A stretch of DNA of 64,000 bases from DATKMS01 sp035541735. Lineage in GTDB: Bacteria > Desulfobacterota > Binatia > HRBIN30. The stretch lies in NCBI GenBank assembly GCA_035541735.1, contig DATKMS010000036.1, positions 1 through 64,000 of the forward strand, in the 5' to 3' direction. Position 1 is the stretch's first letter. Each line of letters starts with the position of its first letter. Positions 41,491-50,012 of the stretch are shown in pieces. The translations under genes were made by a program, and so were the position numbers. The notes under the pieces were generated by a model that did not search any database, was not told where the DNA came from, and worked only from the letters and a program-made list of their open reading frames with translations.

Positions 41491-41618
41491 GCCCAGGGCG
41501 TTGCCCTGGGCTGACGTCTTGCCGCCCTTTCAGGGCTGAGACCCAAAGGATTAGCAGCCTGCAGATCAACAGCCCCGATAGGGGCGGCCATTCGATAGCC
41601 CGGGGCATCGCCCCGGGC
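41491..41618. repeat. Composite palindromic repeat cluster
   Basis: GCCCAGGGC-GTT-GCCCTGGGC (41491-41511), then CCCTTTCAGGGCT, GCCCCGATAGGGGC, and GCCCGGGGC-ATC-GCCCCGGGC (41598-41618). This series of related hairpins is a known style of dispersed repeat in planctomycete and deltaproteobacterial genomes. It fills most of the 407-bp gap between the second dockerin gene and the HEAT-repeat gene; nothing else is seen there. Confidence 0.78.
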
Positions 41619-41747
41619 GGTTGCGCCGAATGCGACAACGGCTCATGGCCCCCCCAAGCCGCTGCCCCGGCGATTGGTCCTCCCAGCGTGAGCGGTTTGC
41701 TGGTTCGCTGGCTGCGGGACGGCTTGCGTTGTGCACCCCACGCCCGC

Positions 41748-42899
41748 ATGGAGGCTGCAATAGCTCCGCCTCGTCGGACGCAGCGTCTGGCTGCCTGGGC
41801 TCTTGCCTTGAGTACGGTCGCGCTGCTGCCGGCATGTGCGCTATGGCGTGGGCACGCCGCGCCAGCCGATCCGGCCAGCGCCACCGTCTCACGCCTGCTG
41901 CACTCCGCAGCCGCGCAAGATGACCATGACGCGGCGACCGAGGCGATCGCCGCGCTGGGACCCGCGGCGCTGCCCGCAGTGTCTACCGGGCTGGCGGATC
42001 CGGAGGAGAGTGTGCGGCTGGTTGCCGTCGAGGCGCTCGGCAAGATGCGTGGGCCCGCGGCGGTGGACACGCTCCTGGTGGCGCTCAAAGACACCAGCTC
42101 TGACGTGCGTCTGAGCGCCGTGGAGCAGCTCGGCGGGCTCGGCGATCGGCGCGCCGTGCAACCGCTGCTCGAGCAGTTCGCCAAGGACGACAACCCGCAG
42201 GTACGCTACGAATGCCTCACCAGCCTGGGGTTGATCGGCGATCCGTCGACGGTCGACTTTCTGGTCAAGGGCACCCGTGACGCCGATCCGTTCGTCCGGC
42301 TGTGGGCGATGGATGCCCTCTGTCAGATGAGCGATCCGCATGCGCAAGATCTTGCCCTCGCCTTCCTGCGCGACCCCAACCCTGCGGTGCGCGATCAGAT
42401 CATTCGCGCCTGCGCCGACGCCTTCAACACGCCGAACGGGCGGCGCACGTTGATCGAGCTGGCGTTGAACCCTCCCGACTTTTCGAACGCGGTGTGGGCG
42501 CGGCGCTACCTCATGAGTTTCGTCGAGCGCGGCCCCGACGGCGCCCAGCTCGCTGCGCAGATCCGTGCGGCGGCGCTGCCGGCGCTGCGCGGCCCGCACG
42601 CCCTGGGCGCTGCCATGCTCCTCGGCGACCTCGGCGACCGCGCCGCCACCGATCGGCTCATTGCCGCGCTGCGCGACCCGGACTTCCAGGTACGCCTCCA
42701 CGCCGCTCTCCTGCTGGCGAAGACGCGTGACCGCCGCGCAGTGCCCGCTCTGATCGTGGTGCTCAACGACCAGGTCGGGATCGTCGCGGCCTCGGCGTAC
42801 AACTCGCTGCAGTGGTTCGCTGACGACGGCGACCAGCGCGCGCAGGAGGCGGTGCGGAATTACAAGGGCACGAAGTTCGACACGCGCTTGCCGCGCTGA
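41748..42899 (+). CDS. HEAT-repeat lipoprotein
   Basis: 383 residues from the ATG at 41748. The N-terminal signal ends in LLPAC, a lipobox. After that come about eight HEAT/PBS-lyase-type helical repeats, for example VRLVAVEALGKMRGPAAVD, VRLSAVEQLGGLGDRRAVQ and VRLHAALLLAKTRDRRAVP. Such alpha-solenoids bind other proteins; no catalytic site is expected. No ribosome site is seen near the ATG, so the start is uncertain; a GTG at 41688 is in frame. Not linked to the neighbours by operon structure. Confidence 0.8.
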   Translation: MEAAIAPPRRTQRLAAWALALSTVALLPACALWRGHAAPADPASATVSRLLHSAAAQDDHDAATEAIAALGPAALPAVSTGLADPEESVRLVAVEALGKMRGPAAVDTLLVALKDTSSDVRLSAVEQLGGLGDRRAVQPLLEQFAKDDNPQVRYECLTSLGLIGDPSTVDFLVKGTRDADPFVRLWAMDALCQMSDPHAQDLALAFLRDPNPAVRDQIIRACADAFNTPNGRRTLIELALNPPDFSNAVWARRYLMSFVERGPDGAQLAAQIRAAALPALRGPHALGAAMLLGDLGDRAATDRLIAALRDPDFQVRLHAALLLAKTRDRRAVPALIVVLNDQVGIVAASAYNSLQWFADDGDQRAQEAVRNYKGTKFDTRLPR

Positions 42900-43016
42900 A
42901 ATAGGGCGGCAGCTAGCGTTGAGCCGAGCACCGGGCCCCGGGCCGCACTCCAGGCGGAAGGGCGCCACTCCTTCCGGGGCTCAGAAGCGCCGAGCCCACG
43001 TAGGGGCGGTATTCAC

Positions 43017-43040
43017 GAGCCAGGGGTGAAGCCCTGGCTC
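43017..43040. repeat. GAGCCAGGG hairpin repeat
   Basis: GAGCCAGGG, six-base loop GTGAAG, CCCTGGCTC. It is related in style to the repeat cluster at 41491. Lies in the 237-bp convergent gap between the HEAT gene and the leftward secreted-protein gene. Confidence 0.65.
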
Positions 43041-43081
43041 AGCCATGTTGGAGTGGTGTTGGAGAACACAAACCCAAAAAG

Positions 43082-43112
43082 CGAGGGCCTCGGGTGGATC
43101 CCGAGGCCCTCG
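43082..43112 (-). terminator. Intrinsic terminator of the leftward gene at 43137
   Basis: A perfect 13-bp stem (CGAGGGCCTCGGG / CCCGAGGCCCTCG) with a five-base loop; on the minus strand it is followed by CTTTTTGGG. Confidence 0.9.
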
Positions 43113-43136
43113 TAGAATCAGGGTTCTGGTGTGCTA

Positions 43137-43889
43137 TCAGGGGCAGCCAGTGCCAACGTCAGGCGAGCAGCACGTGCCCGCGTTGATGTTGCAATGACCG
43201 GAATTGCACTCGTCGTCCGTACCCCCTGGACATGTTTGCGTCTTACAGAGATGGGGGGTGGTCGAGGTGTCGCAGACGGCGGTGATCAGTTTGCAGTCCG
43301 CGTCAACTGCGCACGTGGCGCTCGGATCAACCGGAACCTTGAAGCCGCAGACGGCGTAAACCTTACCGTCGGTACACTTATTCCCCCCGGCGAGTGGGAC
43401 GGTATTGCAGGCAGTTGGATCGGACGCCGGCTCGCGCAACTCAACCAAACCAATCCCCAGGGACTGATTGAAGGTGAGCTGACCGATTGGGCCGAAGAGG
43501 CTACCGAGGGAAATTTTGTTCTTGCCGTTCGAGGGGAAGGCTGCCTTGCCACCGCTGACGTTGAACAGAATGCCTGCAGTGTGCGGGATATCGTTGCCGA
43601 GCGCACGCACGCCGAGATCGACCACGTTGTTGTTGCAGGCCGACCCGCAGTTGATGTCCTTGGTAACCAGTTGGATCGTCGACCCGCCGTCGCCCTTCTT
43701 CTTGCTCGGCGCGATCACGATCTTGTCTGCCCCGTCGGGCTTGGTCAGCGTCGTTGTGGCCAGGTCGTTATGCCCTGTGTCGTTGGTGAACGTACAAGTG
43801 TAACCAGCCCCGGCGTGGGCTTGACGCAGCGGCATCCCCACCGCCGTCCCAACCACCAGAGCCGCCAAGAAAGTCCTGCGCACCTTCAT
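43137..43889 (-). CDS. Secreted Cys-rich hypothetical protein
   Basis: 250 residues; the ATG at 43889 follows GGAGGTAA, and the extra N-terminal stretch upstream is not needed. Signal peptide to about 26 (QAHA-G). Body: YTCTFTNDTGHNDLATTTL, then INCGSACNNNVVDLG and SLGIGLVELREPASDP. The C-terminus is a Cys cluster of the type GTDDECNSGHCN, like the modules in the dockerin protein at 35562. No dockerin. Function unknown; one of the exported Cys-rich set. Has its own promoter candidate and terminator, so it is a single-gene unit. Confidence 0.78.
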   Translation of the reverse strand: MKVRRTFLAALVVGTAVGMPLRQAHAGAGYTCTFTNDTGHNDLATTTLTKPDGADKIVIAPSKKKGDGGSTIQLVTKDINCGSACNNNVVDLGVRALGNDIPHTAGILFNVSGGKAAFPSNGKNKISLGSLFGPIGQLTFNQSLGIGLVELREPASDPTACNTVPLAGGNKCTDGKVYAVCGFKVPVDPSATCAVDADCKLITAVCDTSTTPHLCKTQTCPGGTDDECNSGHCNINAGTCCSPDVGTGCP

Positions 43890-43921
43890 GTGTGTTACCT
43901 CCGTCAGCGAGATTTCCTGCG

Positions 43922-43951
43922 AACGTACCACCGCGGTCAATTCTGTGTCAA
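43922..43951 (-). promoter_or_regulatory. Candidate promoter of the leftward secreted-protein gene
   Basis: On the minus strand TTGACA (43951-43946), 18-base spacer, TACGTT (43927-43922). It sits in an AT-rich patch unusual for this DNA. Confidence 0.45.
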
Positions 43952-44008
43952 CAAAATTCTTGACAAATGATTTTTGTGGCCCGCCGGCGAAGGCGAGAGA
44001 GGGAAGAT

Positions 44009-44126
44009 GAGTGACCAGTAACCAGTAACCAGTGATCAGTGGCCAGTACGCCACTGGGAGAAGAGGAGACTCTCCTTCCTCTCACTGGATCACTGGTCAC
44101 CGGTCACTGATCACTCCGGTCCCTCG
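44009..44126. repeat. Inverted heptad array, word CAGTRAY
   Basis: The left arm reads GAGTGAC, CAGTAAC, CAGTAAC, CAGTGAT, CAGTGGC. After a loop of about 35 bases the right arm reads CACTGGT, CACCGGT, CACTGAT, CACTCCG. The arms are close reverse complements. Third locus with this word. The 349-bp divergent gap that holds it has no gene. Confidence 0.82.
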
Positions 44127-44238
44127 TAGTCTCGACTTCCGGTCACTTCCGTCTGCCGGCGCCAAGTGGTAGACGAACCATCATGTGAGCAGGAGGGTGC
44201 CATGGGTGGTAAGGAAGAGAACACTTGCGGGAGCGGCC

Positions 44239-44631
44239 ATGCAGCCTGACCTCGTCGCACGCTTCCTGGTGACCGGCTTCTTCGCCGTCGTCTTCCTGCA
44301 ATCCTCCGTCGACAAGCTGACCGACCGCGACGGCAACATCGCCTACTTCACGGACCACTTCAAAAGCAGCCCGGTGCCGAGCACGGCGGTGCCGCTGCTC
44401 TTCTGGTTGCTGACGGTGATCGAAGGGCTTGCGGGTGTGCTCTGCGCGTTGGGACTGTTGCTCGGCGACTTCGTCGGCAAGGGCTTCGGCGTCTCGGCCT
44501 GCGGTGTGAGCATCGGCGGCGTGGCGCTGCTCGGCCTCCTCGCCGGCCAGCGCTTGGCGAAGGACTACGCCGGTGCCGCGGTGATCGCCGCGTACTTTGC
44601 GGTGGCGCTGCTGGGCCTCAGCTTCTTTTAG
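44239..44631 (+). CDS. DoxX-like small membrane protein
   Basis: 130 residues from the ATG at 44239 (CGGGAGCGGCC upstream). Four hydrophobic helices; the first contains ARFLVTGFFAVVFLQSSVDKL, matching the DoxX/DoxD family start (a span followed by a conserved Lys), and FLLTVIEGL-like sequence LLTVIEGLAGVLCALG follows. Family members are inner-membrane proteins of varied or unknown role. A longer N-terminal extension is possible from an ATG at 44203 in another frame, but that does not fit. Confidence 0.75.
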   Translation: MQPDLVARFLVTGFFAVVFLQSSVDKLTDRDGNIAYFTDHFKSSPVPSTAVPLLFWLLTVIEGLAGVLCALGLLLGDFVGKGFGVSACGVSIGGVALLGLLAGQRLAKDYAGAAVIAAYFAVALLGLSFF

Positions 44632-44655
44632 TTTCGAGCGGTACGGAAAGGAAAT

Positions 44656-44739
44656 GCAAAACCGAAAACACGAAACCGGAAACGGGAAACTGGTCAATTT
44701 CCCGGTTTTGAATTTCCGGTTTTCGGTTTCCTGTTTCTC
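44656..44739. repeat. Inverted heptad array, word NNRAAAC / GTTTYNN
   Basis: The left arm reads GCAAAAC, CGAAAAC, ACGAAAC, CGGAAAC, GGGAAAC. The right arm reads TTTCCCG, GTTTTGA, ATTTCCG, GTTTTCG, GTTTCCT, GTTTCTC. All in 7-base register. Begins 25 bases after the DoxX-like stop. Confidence 0.82.
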
Positions 44740-44808
44740 ATTCTTGCCCGTTTGGTTGCGGCTACGCTGGCTTAGGATCCAACGGACTACGCGAAGAGCC
44801 CACCGATC

Positions 44809-46005
44809 ATGCAAGCGCTGAGCGGGTTACGCGTCCTCGACCTCACGCAGTTCGAGGCGGGGACGGCGTGCACTGAGTTGCTGGCGTTTCTTGGCGCCGA
44901 GGTCATCAAGATCGAGCCGCCGGAGCACGGGGAGCCGGGGCGCTCGTCGTTCGGTGTGCGTCCGGGAAAAGACTCCGTGTATTTTCTCGTCCTCAACGCC
45001 AACAAGCGCAGCGTCACGCTGAACCTGCGCGCCCCGGAGGGCGTCGCCGTCTTCAAGCGGCTGGTGCCGCACTTCGACATTCTCGTCGAGAACTTCGCGT
45101 TCGGGGTCATGGACCGTCTGGGCTTGGACTACAACACCTTACGCGAGCTGCATCCGCCGCTGATCTACGCCACCATCAAAGGGTTCGGAACGTACGGGCC
45201 GTACGCCGCGTACAAGTGCTTCGACACCATCGCGCAAGCGGCGGGCGGCGCGCTGAGCGTCACGGGGTTCCCCGACTCGCCGCCATGTTCACCTGGGCCG
45301 ACGCTGGGTGACACGGGCACGGGCGTGCACGCAGCGGTCGGCATCCTGGCCGCGGTCGTGCAACGGCAGCGCACCGGGGCGGGACAGAAGGTCGAGGTGG
45401 CGATGCAGGACGCCGTGGTGAACTTCATGCGCGTGCGCATGCTGAGCCAATACCTTACCAACCAGCCGGTGGCGCGTGCCGGCAACAGCGTGCCGCAGCT
45501 GGTGCCGATCGATCTCTATCCGTGCGCCCCGGGCGGACCGAATGACTACGTCTACATCTTCCTCACCACGCGCGACATGTGGGAAGCCCTGCTACGCTGC
45601 ATCGGCCGCGCCGATCTTATCGGCGATGCGCGCTACACGGAGATTGCCGAGCGCAACAAGCATCGCACGGCGATCGTGGAGATGATCTCGGCGTGGACGC
45701 AGGCGCGTGACAAGTGGGAGGTCATGCACACGCTGGCCAGAGCGGGCGTGCCGTGCAGCGCCGTGTTCGACACCGCCGACGTCATCAATGACGCCCACCT
45801 GCGCGAACGCGGCATGATCGTCGACGTCGCGCACCCGCGTTCGGGTCCCCTGCGAATGCCCGGCAATCCGTTGCAGCTTTCCGCCTCACCAACCGAAGTC
45901 CGCGCGGCACCCCTGCTCGGGGAAGCGACCGACGAGGTCTTGGAGCGCTTCCTGGGAATCGGTGCGGCGGAGGTGGCGCTCTTGCGCGCACGGGGCATTG
46001 TGTAG
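44809..46005 (+). CDS. Class III acyl-CoA transferase (CaiB/BaiF/Frc family)
   Basis: 398 residues, complete. It opens LSGLRVLDLTQFEAGTACTE and has EVIKIEPPEHGEPGR, LNANKRSVTLNL, LVENFAFGVMDRLGLDY and GPTLGDTGTGVHAAVGILA. The Asp in that last motif matches the catalytic Asp of formyl-CoA transferase, and VAMQDAVVNFMRVRM is very Frc-like. It moves CoA between organic acids in the cytoplasm; the acids are not known. Followed closely (20 bp) by the DUF2889 gene, which argues for a catabolic operon rather than oxalate tolerance alone. Confidence 0.9.
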   Translation: MQALSGLRVLDLTQFEAGTACTELLAFLGAEVIKIEPPEHGEPGRSSFGVRPGKDSVYFLVLNANKRSVTLNLRAPEGVAVFKRLVPHFDILVENFAFGVMDRLGLDYNTLRELHPPLIYATIKGFGTYGPYAAYKCFDTIAQAAGGALSVTGFPDSPPCSPGPTLGDTGTGVHAAVGILAAVVQRQRTGAGQKVEVAMQDAVVNFMRVRMLSQYLTNQPVARAGNSVPQLVPIDLYPCAPGGPNDYVYIFLTTRDMWEALLRCIGRADLIGDARYTEIAERNKHRTAIVEMISAWTQARDKWEVMHTLARAGVPCSAVFDTADVINDAHLRERGMIVDVAHPRSGPLRMPGNPLQLSASPTEVRAAPLLGEATDEVLERFLGIGAAEVALLRARGIV

Positions 46006-46025
46006 AATTACCTGATTCACGATCA

Positions 46026-47018
46026 ATGTCCCTGACGCCTCTCCATACCCGCATGGTGTCCCTGCGCCTCACCTGGGGCAGCGGTGGCTGCCTCGTCGCG
46101 CATGGCCGCATCTTCGATCTGCGCAAGCGCGGCGTCGTGCCGCTGGCGGGGAAGCTCCAAGGGCCGGGCGTCGTGCACGACATGGCGGTGCAACTGCAGC
46201 TCGATTATCCGAGCCTGCGTATCGGCAGCATCGCACCAACGATGTCGGCGTTCCCGTTTGCGCCCGGGCCAGCGACCCGCGGTGAGGGCTGCCCCGACCG
46301 GCTGCCCGACGTGCAACGTCTCGTCGGCGCCCGGCTGCGCGACGGCTACGGGTCGACGCTTATGGAAACGGTGGGTGGTCCACGCGGCTGCTTTCACATC
46401 TTCACGTTGCTGCGGCTGATCGGACCAACGATTCAAGCCGTCGCGGAGCGTGAGCACGCACGGCTCGGCAACACCGCAACCGCCCCCACTGCGGGCAGCC
46501 CGCTGTTCGCGCGCAGTGTCATCATCGACGGGATGAAGGGAGAGGGCATCTCGATCGTCCTGCGCGGCATGCTGTTCGATCTGCATTACCCGCCCGGCGC
46601 CGATGCCTTGCCGCTCGAAGAAGAGCTGGAAGCATCGGTGGAGGCGGCGGCGGATATGGAGATTGGCGTGCCGAGCATGACGATCACCGGTGGCCACGGG
46701 CGCGTCCGCCGTTCCGGATCGGGCGTCGAGGCGTTGGGCAGCTGGGAAGGCGTCGGGGCCGTCGAGCAGCTGATCGGCCGCTCGATGATGAAGGGTTATA
46801 CGGCCCAGGTGCAGCAGGTATTTGCCGGCACGGCCGACTTGCTGCCGCTGCAGCATTTGCTGTTCATGATGGCGCCGACCTTGATGCAGTGCTTCCCGAG
46901 CTTGGCGGAGGAGTTGGAGCTGCGCCCGCGCCGTGCCGAGGGCCCGCACGCCGCCGTGAACTCCTGTCACATGTGGCGTGCCGATGGGCCGCTGCTGGCG
47001 GCCAAGATAGGGGAATGA
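46026..47018 (+). CDS. DUF2889 family protein
   Basis: 330 residues. The first half matches the DUF2889 pattern: GRIFDLRKRG near the start, GVVHDMAVQLQLDYPSLRIG, a Cys in GEGCPDRLPDVQRLVGARL, and VGGPRGCFHIFTLLRLIGP. The second half (SIVLRGMLFDLHYPP and following) is less conserved. The family is uncharacterised but is often found near CoA-linked degradation genes. Starts 20 bp after the CoA transferase. Confidence 0.75.
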   Translation: MSLTPLHTRMVSLRLTWGSGGCLVAHGRIFDLRKRGVVPLAGKLQGPGVVHDMAVQLQLDYPSLRIGSIAPTMSAFPFAPGPATRGEGCPDRLPDVQRLVGARLRDGYGSTLMETVGGPRGCFHIFTLLRLIGPTIQAVAEREHARLGNTATAPTAGSPLFARSVIIDGMKGEGISIVLRGMLFDLHYPPGADALPLEEELEASVEAAADMEIGVPSMTITGGHGRVRRSGSGVEALGSWEGVGAVEQLIGRSMMKGYTAQVQQVFAGTADLLPLQHLLFMMAPTLMQCFPSLAEELELRPRRAEGPHAAVNSCHMWRADGPLLAAKIGE

Positions 47019-47027
47019 AGAAGGTCG

Positions 47028-47120
47028 AAACGCAAAAGGCACAGTGGAAGAATGTTCCCCCGGTGCATCGTCATCTTGGAACCTGTGCCTTTTGCGTTTT
47101 GACTTTTGACTTTTGCCTTG
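47028..47120. repeat. Inverted heptad array with a perfect 17-bp arm
   Basis: AAACGCAAAAGGCACAG (47028-47044) pairs perfectly with 47083-47099. The right arm goes on in exact heptads: TGCCTTT, TGCGTTT, TGACTTT, TGACTTT, TGCCTTG. It fills the gap between DUF2889 and the flavin reductase. The same word family (CAAAA-based) as the array at 26131. Confidence 0.85.
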
Positions 47121-47133
47121 CTTCTCTTCTGCC

Positions 47134-47613
47134 ATGCCGATCGACAAGCAAGAGTTCCGCAGGGTACTGGGCCACTTTGCGGCGGGTGTGACGATCGTCA
47201 CCACCGTCGGCGATGACGCACGCCCCTACGGTCTGACGGCGACCGCGTTCACCTCGGTATCCCTCGAACCGCCCCTGGTCCTTGTGTGCGTGGATAAGCG
47301 TTCCGACAGTCATCCACACTTTCACACGTCGCGGGTGTTCGCGGTGAACTTTCTGGCGCACGATCACGAGCATCTCTCGCGTCGCTTCGCCGTGTCGGGT
47401 GGCGACAAGTTCGGAGACCTGTCGATGCGCACGGGCGTGACCGGCGCGCCCATCTTGGCCGACGCGCTCGGCCATCTCGAGTGCCGTACGGTCGAGATCA
47501 TCGACGCCGGCGACCACACGATCTTCCTCGGTCAGGTCGAGGCCGCCGACGCGCGCGAAGGGGAGCCGTTGTTGTATTTCTGCGGCGCCTATCAACGCAT
47601 TGGCAAGGGATAG
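47134..47613 (+). CDS. Flavin reductase-like FMN-binding protein
   Basis: 159 residues from the ATG at 47134. Flavin-reductase domain: FRRVLGHFAAGVTIVTT at the start, YGLTATAFTSVSLEPPLVLVC in the flavin-binding part, FAVNFLAHDHEHLSRRFA and the end segment LLYFCGAYQRI. It reduces FMN or FAD with NAD(P)H, usually to feed a partner monooxygenase. No two-component monooxygenase is adjacent; the P450 and ferredoxin further right use other electron routes. Confidence 0.9.
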   Translation: MPIDKQEFRRVLGHFAAGVTIVTTVGDDARPYGLTATAFTSVSLEPPLVLVCVDKRSDSHPHFHTSRVFAVNFLAHDHEHLSRRFAVSGGDKFGDLSMRTGVTGAPILADALGHLECRTVEIIDAGDHTIFLGQVEAADAREGEPLLYFCGAYQRIGKG

Positions 47614-47636
47614 CGTGAGAAGGGGAGGACGATGCG

Positions 47637-48053
47637 ATGCGAATGAGTCATAGGAAGGACCGTGTGACGCTCATGCTCGTTCTGGTTGCGGTGATCAGTG
47701 GCAGTGCTGCCACATGGGCGCAAAGTACGCCGGTACCGACGCAACGGCAGCTAACGGCGGGGGAGAAGACGATCGTCATGAAGATCATCCTGGACTCCTC
47801 GGCCGAGCCGGACGACGGGACGGCGCCGCTTACCGTGAAGTTCTCCGCCAAGCCGTACGACGATGAAGAGGCGGTGAACGCGACCTACCTATGGGATTTT
47901 GGCGACCGCAGCCCGTTGGTGCACACGCAGAATCCGGTGCACACCTACAAGAAACCGGGCACCTACCGCGCCACCGTCAAGGTGACCAACAAGGCCGGCC
48001 AAATTGGCACGGACGACTTCACTATTACCGTCCACGCCCGCGGTGAGGAGTGA
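47637..48053 (+). CDS. Secreted PKD-domain protein
   Basis: 138 residues. A signal peptide at 1-28 (cut near TWA-Q), then one PKD domain with the hallmark YLWDFGDRSPLVHTQNPVHT and a final YRATVKVTNKAG strand. PKD domains are surface beta-sandwiches used for adhesion or spacing. It has no partner domain, so it may be a small adhesin or subunit. GGGGAGGAC lies upstream of the start. Confidence 0.8.
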   Translation: MRMSHRKDRVTLMLVLVAVISGSAATWAQSTPVPTQRQLTAGEKTIVMKIILDSSAEPDDGTAPLTVKFSAKPYDDEEAVNATYLWDFGDRSPLVHTQNPVHTYKKPGTYRATVKVTNKAGQIGTDDFTITVHARGEE

Positions 48054-48057
48054 CCTG

Positions 48058-48112
48058 CGGATTTCGGATCGCGGAATTTGAGAGACCTTCCAATCCGCAA
48101 TGCGAAATCGAA
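48058..48112. repeat. Inverted heptad array, word GCGGATT
   Basis: The left arm reads GCGGATT, TCGGATC, GCGGAAT. The right arm reads CAATCCG, CAATGCG, AAATCGA. Lies in the convergent gap between the PKD gene and the ferredoxin gene, so it may terminate both. Confidence 0.7.
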
Positions 48113-48463
48113 TCACTCCAGGTTCTGCATCCACTGATACGTCGGGTGGTTCGTCCACGCGAGGATCTTGCGTGGCGCCGTGACCACCGCCACGTCGGTC
48201 AGCACCTTGGTTTGACAAGCGAGCCGGTACTCATCGCCCTCCCAGCCGCACTTACGCTCATCGGAGGGTGTGCGCGGTGACAGCGCCCGTGGATTGTCGA
48301 CCTTGACGCGGCACGTGCCGCACAGGCCATTGCCCCGGCAGTTCACGAGGTTGTTGGGGAAGACGTAGACGTCGATGCCGTTCTGGCGCGCCACGTCGCG
48401 CAGATTGGCACCGACCGGGCATTCCACGGCACGCTGCTGTTTCACGAAGTAAACCACGGGCAT
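48113..48463 (-). CDS. 2Fe-2S ferredoxin
   Basis: 116 residues; the ATG at 48463 has CAGGAGGATC upstream. Plant-type cluster motif: NCRGNGLCGTCRVKV with a last Cys in YRLACQTKV, giving four cluster ligands in the usual C-x5-C-x2-C plus distal C layout. It carries electrons in the cytoplasm. It could serve the cytochrome P450 encoded at 52172 or an aromatic oxygenase elsewhere; no ferredoxin reductase is in the window. Last gene on this strand after the Gfo/Idh oxidoreductase. Confidence 0.9.
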   Translation of the reverse strand: MPVVYFVKQQRAVECPVGANLRDVARQNGIDVYVFPNNLVNCRGNGLCGTCRVKVDNPRALSPRTPSDERKCGWEGDEYRLACQTKVLTDVAVVTAPRKILAWTNHPTYQWMQNLE

Positions 48464-48617
48464 GACTGCGATCCTCCTGCGGCGCATGGCATAGCAAACG
48501 GCCCCACCGCGGGCAAAGCCTGGCGCCCGCCGGGGTCGCTACGGTTGGCGCAGGCGAGCCTGGACTGAACCCGCGGCTGGTAGGAGGCGGACCGCTCGGC
48601 CTGACTGCAGAACTGCG

Positions 48618-49727
48618 TCAAATCGGTAAGCGCGCTCGGGTGTCACGCCCGATCTCGTCGAGGCGCACCTCGCGGCCCTCACAGGCGGACACGTGGGCGG
48701 CGATGGCGAAGCGCAGCGTGGCGGCGGCCGCATCGACATCCTGCGCCGGCTGGCGGCCTTCAATCAACGCGTCGATGAAGTCGTGCGCGCCCAGGCGAAA
48801 GCTTTCCGCCCAGTCGCTCGGGATGTCGTGCCAGGCGCGTGTCTCGCCGTCCCGATAGAGGACGAGCGCCGGCTCGTCGAGGAGGAATCCGGTGCAGCGG
48901 TTCACCCAGATGATCCCTTCGGTGCCGTGGATCTCAATGCGGTCGTCGCTGGCGTAATACTTCGAGCGCACCCGCATGCCCACTGAGGCGATGACTTCCC
49001 AGCTGCCGAACTTGGGGACGCCGGCGTACCGCCAGCTGATGAACGCCGGGCCGTCGTAGAACGCATTGGCTCCGAAGCGGTTGACGTGAATCCAGGCGTG
49101 CACGCGTTCCACCGGCTCGGCAATGAAGAAGCGGCCCATGTTGTAGCAATGATACCCGTGGTCGAAACACGTGGGTCCGCCACCGCAGCTCTCCGGATCC
49201 ATGCGCCACACCTGCGCTGCCTGCGGCACGCGCCAACCGTCGTCGAACCGGCCGGCCGCTGTCTTGATGCGTACCGACAGCGGTTCACCGACGGCACCCT
49301 CCTGCACCAACTCGCGCGCCTTGACGTGCGGCGGGTAGTGCATGAAGTTCTCGAACACGCGCAGCCGCCGGCCGGCGTCCAGCGCTGCCTCGTGCACCAC
49401 CTGGAGATCGCCCAGCGTCAGCGTCGGTGGCTTCTGCAGCGAGACGTGCTTGCCAGCCTGCAGCGCTGCGATGGCGACGCTCTTGTGCAGATGATGCGGC
49501 AGCAGAATTTCGACGGCATTCACGTCGGGATCGCGCAGCAGATCGTGATAGTCAGTGTAGGCTTTCTTCGCACCCCATTCCGATTGCCGCTGGTGGAGCA
49601 GGGCCGCATCAGCGTCGCACAGCGCGGTCAATTCGGCGTGCGGATGATCCAGGTACCCAAGCACCTGGAGGCTTGCGATGCGCCCGCAGCCGATCAGCCC
49701 AACGTGCACGCGTTCGAGCGGCGTCAT
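48618..49727 (-). CDS. Gfo/Idh/MocA family oxidoreductase
   Basis: 369 residues from the ATG at 49727. The N-terminal Rossmann fold has VHVGLIGCGRIASLQVLGY (GxGxxA-like dinucleotide loop). EILLPHHLHKSVAIAALQAG and GKHVSLQKPPTLTL contain the conserved Lys-Pro of this family. The C-terminal domain is the usual alpha/beta substrate-binding fold (WRMDPESCGGGPTCFDHGYH, where His is the likely catalytic base). NAD(P)-dependent oxidation or reduction of a sugar or cyclitol; the substrate is not identifiable. Upstream neighbour on the same strand is the Crp-type gene at 50013, 286 bp away. Confidence 0.9.
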   Translation of the reverse strand: MTPLERVHVGLIGCGRIASLQVLGYLDHPHAELTALCDADAALLHQRQSEWGAKKAYTDYHDLLRDPDVNAVEILLPHHLHKSVAIAALQAGKHVSLQKPPTLTLGDLQVVHEAALDAGRRLRVFENFMHYPPHVKARELVQEGAVGEPLSVRIKTAAGRFDDGWRVPQAAQVWRMDPESCGGGPTCFDHGYHCYNMGRFFIAEPVERVHAWIHVNRFGANAFYDGPAFISWRYAGVPKFGSWEVIASVGMRVRSKYYASDDRIEIHGTEGIIWVNRCTGFLLDEPALVLYRDGETRAWHDIPSDWAESFRLGAHDFIDALIEGRQPAQDVDAAAATLRFAIAAHVSACEGREVRLDEIGRDTRARLPI

Positions 49728-49811
49728 GGCGTGCTTATAGCACGAACCATCAATCTTTCCGCTTGAGGCGCTGCCTTCGCCGCCGTACGATGCGGCTGCG
49801 CAGGAGGCGTT

Positions 49812-50006
49812 ATGGAGCACGTGTGGACCTGGATTCAGTACGTGCGGGATCATCCCAGCACCGCAGTCTGGGCGGGCCTGGCGGCCGCCGCTATCTACTG
49901 GCTGCTGAATCGCAAGCCCAAGCTGCAGCGCGACGCCGACAAGCGGATGGCCGAAATCCGCGCCGAGCACGGCGATCCCTACAACCGGCCGCGACCCCTG
50001 CGCTGA
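49812..50006 (+). CDS. Small single-span membrane protein
   Basis: 64 residues with CAGGAGGCGTT upstream. One membrane helix (about 17-32, TAVWAGLAAAAIYWLL) flanked by Trp/Tyr, then a basic, charged tail (RKPKLQRDADKRMAEIRAEH). Unknown family. It sits between the two minus-strand genes and converges with the Crp-type gene, six bases apart. Confidence 0.7.
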   Translation: MEHVWTWIQYVRDHPSTAVWAGLAAAAIYWLLNRKPKLQRDADKRMAEIRAEHGDPYNRPRPLR

Positions 50007-50012
50007 GCGCGG

